The notes under the pieces: generated by a model
Told to the model about the DNA's origin: nothing
Database searches by the model: none
The model's input: the letters and a program-made list of their open reading frames with translations, nothing else
Made by a program: the position numbers and the translations under genes
Assembly: GCA_964554795.1 (NCBI GenBank)
Contig: CAZKQB010000064.1
Location: 1 to 8,192, forward strand
Origin: SFHK01 sp964554795
GTDB lineage: Bacteria; Bacillota; Clostridia; Christensenellales; Aristaeellaceae
Direction of reading: 5' to 3'
Length of the DNA stretch: 8,192 nucleotides
Shown: piece after piece, positions 7,297 through 8,192 of the stretch
Numbering within the stretch: the first letter of the stretch is position 1
Layout of the letters: each line of letters starts with the position of its first letter

Positions 7297-7650
7297 TCAG
7301 ATTGCCTTTTGCAGCTTGGCAAGGCTTTCTTCCGATAGACAGCTCATCAGGGCAAAGGCCGCTGCCGTGCCCTCCTCCGGCGCAAGGCCAAAGCGACGTG
7401 CAAACAATACCGCAATGTCGTCCCTCTGCCTTTCCAGCGTCTGCGCCATACGCATGCCGTCGTCCGTCAGGTGAATGTCACCATAGGGCGCCTTCTGAAT
7501 CAGCCCCTTCCGCTGAAGAATTTCCAGCGAACGGTGAATCGTCGGACGCTTAACGCCCAGCAGATGCGCCACATCCTTCGAAGCGACGACTTCAAAGCTC
7601 TCTGCCAGAGCATATACCGCCAACAGGCATCGAATCAGGGATGAGGACAT
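7297..7650 (-). CDS. DtxR/MntR-like winged-helix transcriptional regulator lacking recognisable metal ligands
   Basis: A 117-residue protein. Residues about 24-60 form a winged helix-turn-helix (SKDVAHLLGVKRPTIHRSLEILQRKGLI) followed by the wing YGDIHLTDDG, which closely resembles DtxR/MntR-type metalloregulators. The segment after it (RRFGLAPEEG...) matches the start of the dimerisation domain, and the protein stops before any SH3-like FeoA domain. By eye alignment to MntR, the usual ligands are absent: the N-terminal Asp/Glu pair falls on Arg/Leu (SLIRCLLAVY), the His after the wing helix falls on Gln (ERQRDD), and the Glu..GluHis set falls on AFALMSC. It may be a metal-independent relative or use other ligands. 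A MarR-type assignment is possible but the YG...LT wing favours DtxR. AAGGAGG at 7657-7663, six bases upstream, supports the start. The gene is convergent with the transpeptidase gene. Confidence 0.8.
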   Translation of the reverse strand: MSSSLIRCLLAVYALAESFEVVASKDVAHLLGVKRPTIHRSLEILQRKGLIQKAPYGDIHLTDDGMRMAQTLERQRDDIAVLFARRFGLAPEEGTAAAFALMSCLSEESLAKLQKAI

Positions 7651-7672
7651 TGTAAACCTCCTTTAGACAGAC

Positions 7673-7688
7673 AATGCGGAATGCGCAT
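7673..7688. promoter_or_regulatory. Possible operator in the regulator's leader
   Basis: AATGCG occurs at 7673-7678 and again at 7680-7685, and the second copy is part of the 8-base palindrome ATGCGCAT (7681-7688). The site lies between the predicted transcription start (near 7695) and the ribosome binding site, a fitting place for autoregulation. The match is short and could be chance. Confidence 0.25.
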
Positions 7689-7701
7689 AGAATCAAAATG
7701 G

Positions 7702-7730
7702 AATAAACCGCAGTAAAACCATACCGTCAA
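7702..7730 (-). promoter_or_regulatory. Candidate promoter of the DtxR-like regulator gene
   Basis: On the minus strand, TTGACG (7725-7730, 5 of 6 consensus bases), a 17-base spacer and TTTATT (7702-7707, 4 of 6). Transcription would begin near 7695 and leave a leader of about 45 bases. Confidence 0.5.
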
Positions 7731-7756
7731 GACCAAAAAACCGCGCCCAACCCATC

Positions 7757-7796
7757 CAGGGTACATAGGAAAACAAACACCCTGCCCGTTTTCCTA
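7757..7796. other. Interleaved inverted repeats with pseudoknot topology
   Basis: TAGGAAAAC (7766-7774) pairs perfectly with GTTTTCCTA (7788-7796). CAGGGT (7757-7762) pairs perfectly with ACCCTG (7779-7784), which lies inside the loop of the first pair. The two stems cross, as in an H-type pseudoknot, with connecting stretches of 3, 4 and 3 bases. Neither strand ends the stem with a T-run, so it is not an ordinary terminator. It lies upstream of the regulator promoter and before the tandem array. Whether it is transcribed is unknown. Confidence 0.4.
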
Positions 7797-7831
7797 AAAA
7801 ACGAATCTCTTCACCACACCTCCGGAAGAAT

Positions 7832-8192
7832 GCGAGAGGGCCACAGCCCCTTCTCACACCCCGTCCCCCGAGGGGGTGTAGGGGAGCGGAGCGCCCCACG
7901 CCCGCCCCGTCGAAAACCAAAACCCTCACCAGAACAACCCCGGGAGAGCGCGAGAGGGTCGCAACCCTCTCGCACCCGTCACCCGAGGGGGTGTAGGGGA
8001 GCGGAGCGCCCCACGCCTGCATCGTCGAAAACCAAAACCCTCACCAGAACAACCCCGGGAGAGCTCGAGAGGGTCGCAACCCTCTCGCACCCGTCACCCA
8101 AGGGGGTGTAGGGGAGCGAAGCGCCCCACGCCCGCACCGTCGGAAACCAAATTCCTCACCAGAACAACCCCGGGAGAGCTCGAGAGGGCCAA
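7832..8192. repeat. Tandem array of 115-base GC-rich non-coding repeats
   Basis: Units start at 7832 (118 bases, most divergent), 7950 (115), 8065 (115) and 8180 (partial, cut by the edge). The 7950 and 8065 units differ at 8 of 115 positions by direct comparison. A degenerate tail-like piece precedes the first unit at about 7805-7831. Landmarks recur at exact 115-base spacing, for example AGGGGGTGTA at 7871, 7986 and 8101. A period of 115 shifts the reading frame in each copy, so the open frames here are unlikely to be genes. No coding sequence is supported between 7651 and 8192. The array may continue beyond the window. Confidence 0.92.
7950..8012. other. Two hairpins inside each 115-base repeat (representative unit)
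   Basis: In this unit GCGAGAGGG (7950-7958) pairs perfectly with CCCTCTCGC (7965-7973) around the loop TCGCAA. A second hairpin at 7996-8012 pairs GGGG-A-GC with GC-G-CCCC around GGA. In the next unit the first hairpin keeps 8 pairs (8066-8073 with 8080-8087), and the one change in the second hairpin (GGA to GAA) falls in its loop. The first unit (7832) has a disrupted first hairpin. Confidence 0.7.

Noticed and set aside
7693..8111. Open frames on both strands in the repeat array
   Set aside because: The 115-base period changes reading frame at every copy, and the products are low-complexity Arg/Pro/Gly-rich.
7832..8192. CRISPR array
   Set aside because: The whole 115-base unit repeats, including what would be spacers; there are no short identical repeats separated by unique sequence and no cas genes.

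Overview
The window looks like chromosomal DNA from a high-GC Firmicute, probably a gut-type Clostridia lineage (inference). The signs are strong GGAGG ribosome binding sites, a near-consensus sigma-A promoter, secreted proteins built from Big_2, PG_binding_1 and SH3 modules joined by Thr-Pro linkers, and short intergenic spaces. No rRNA, tRNA, insertion sequence, integrase, phage gene or CRISPR array was found.

Left part (1-4184, minus strand): four genes read leftward, closely packed. In transcription order they are a 92-residue acidic protein of unknown function, a RadC-family JAB/JAMM protein that overlaps it by 14 bases, a 235-residue zinc-ribbon protein 16 bases further on, and, after 64 bases, a large secreted protein that runs off the left edge. 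That last protein has a signal peptide, a probable beta-propeller-like region, four peptidoglycan-binding repeats, an SH3-like domain and a Pro/Thr-rich repeat tail.

Middle (4185-7118): a divergent promoter region separates the left operon from a rightward gene with a clear sigma-A promoter (TTGACT, 17 bases, TATAAT). That gene encodes a secreted protein with six Ig-like Big_2 domains and a C-terminal polysaccharide deacetylase (NodB) domain whose predicted metal ligands are partly replaced. It is followed by a small YkuD-type L,D-transpeptidase gene with an intact His/Cys motif and no visible signal peptide.

Right part (7119-8192): a strong hairpin, probably a shared terminator, lies between the transpeptidase gene and a convergent gene for a small DtxR/MntR-like regulator. 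The regulator appears to lack the family's metal-binding residues. Upstream of it lie a plausible promoter, an interleaved pair of inverted repeats with pseudoknot topology, and a tandem array of 115-base GC-rich repeats with internal hairpins that runs off the right edge. The repeats look non-coding because 115 is not a multiple of three.

Together, three of the seven genes encode cell-wall-facing proteins (wall binding, deacetylase-like, L,D-transpeptidase), so this is an envelope-related neighbourhood. The most distinctive signals are the deacetylase domain with altered metal ligands, the metal-ligand-free DtxR-like regulator, and the structured tandem array.
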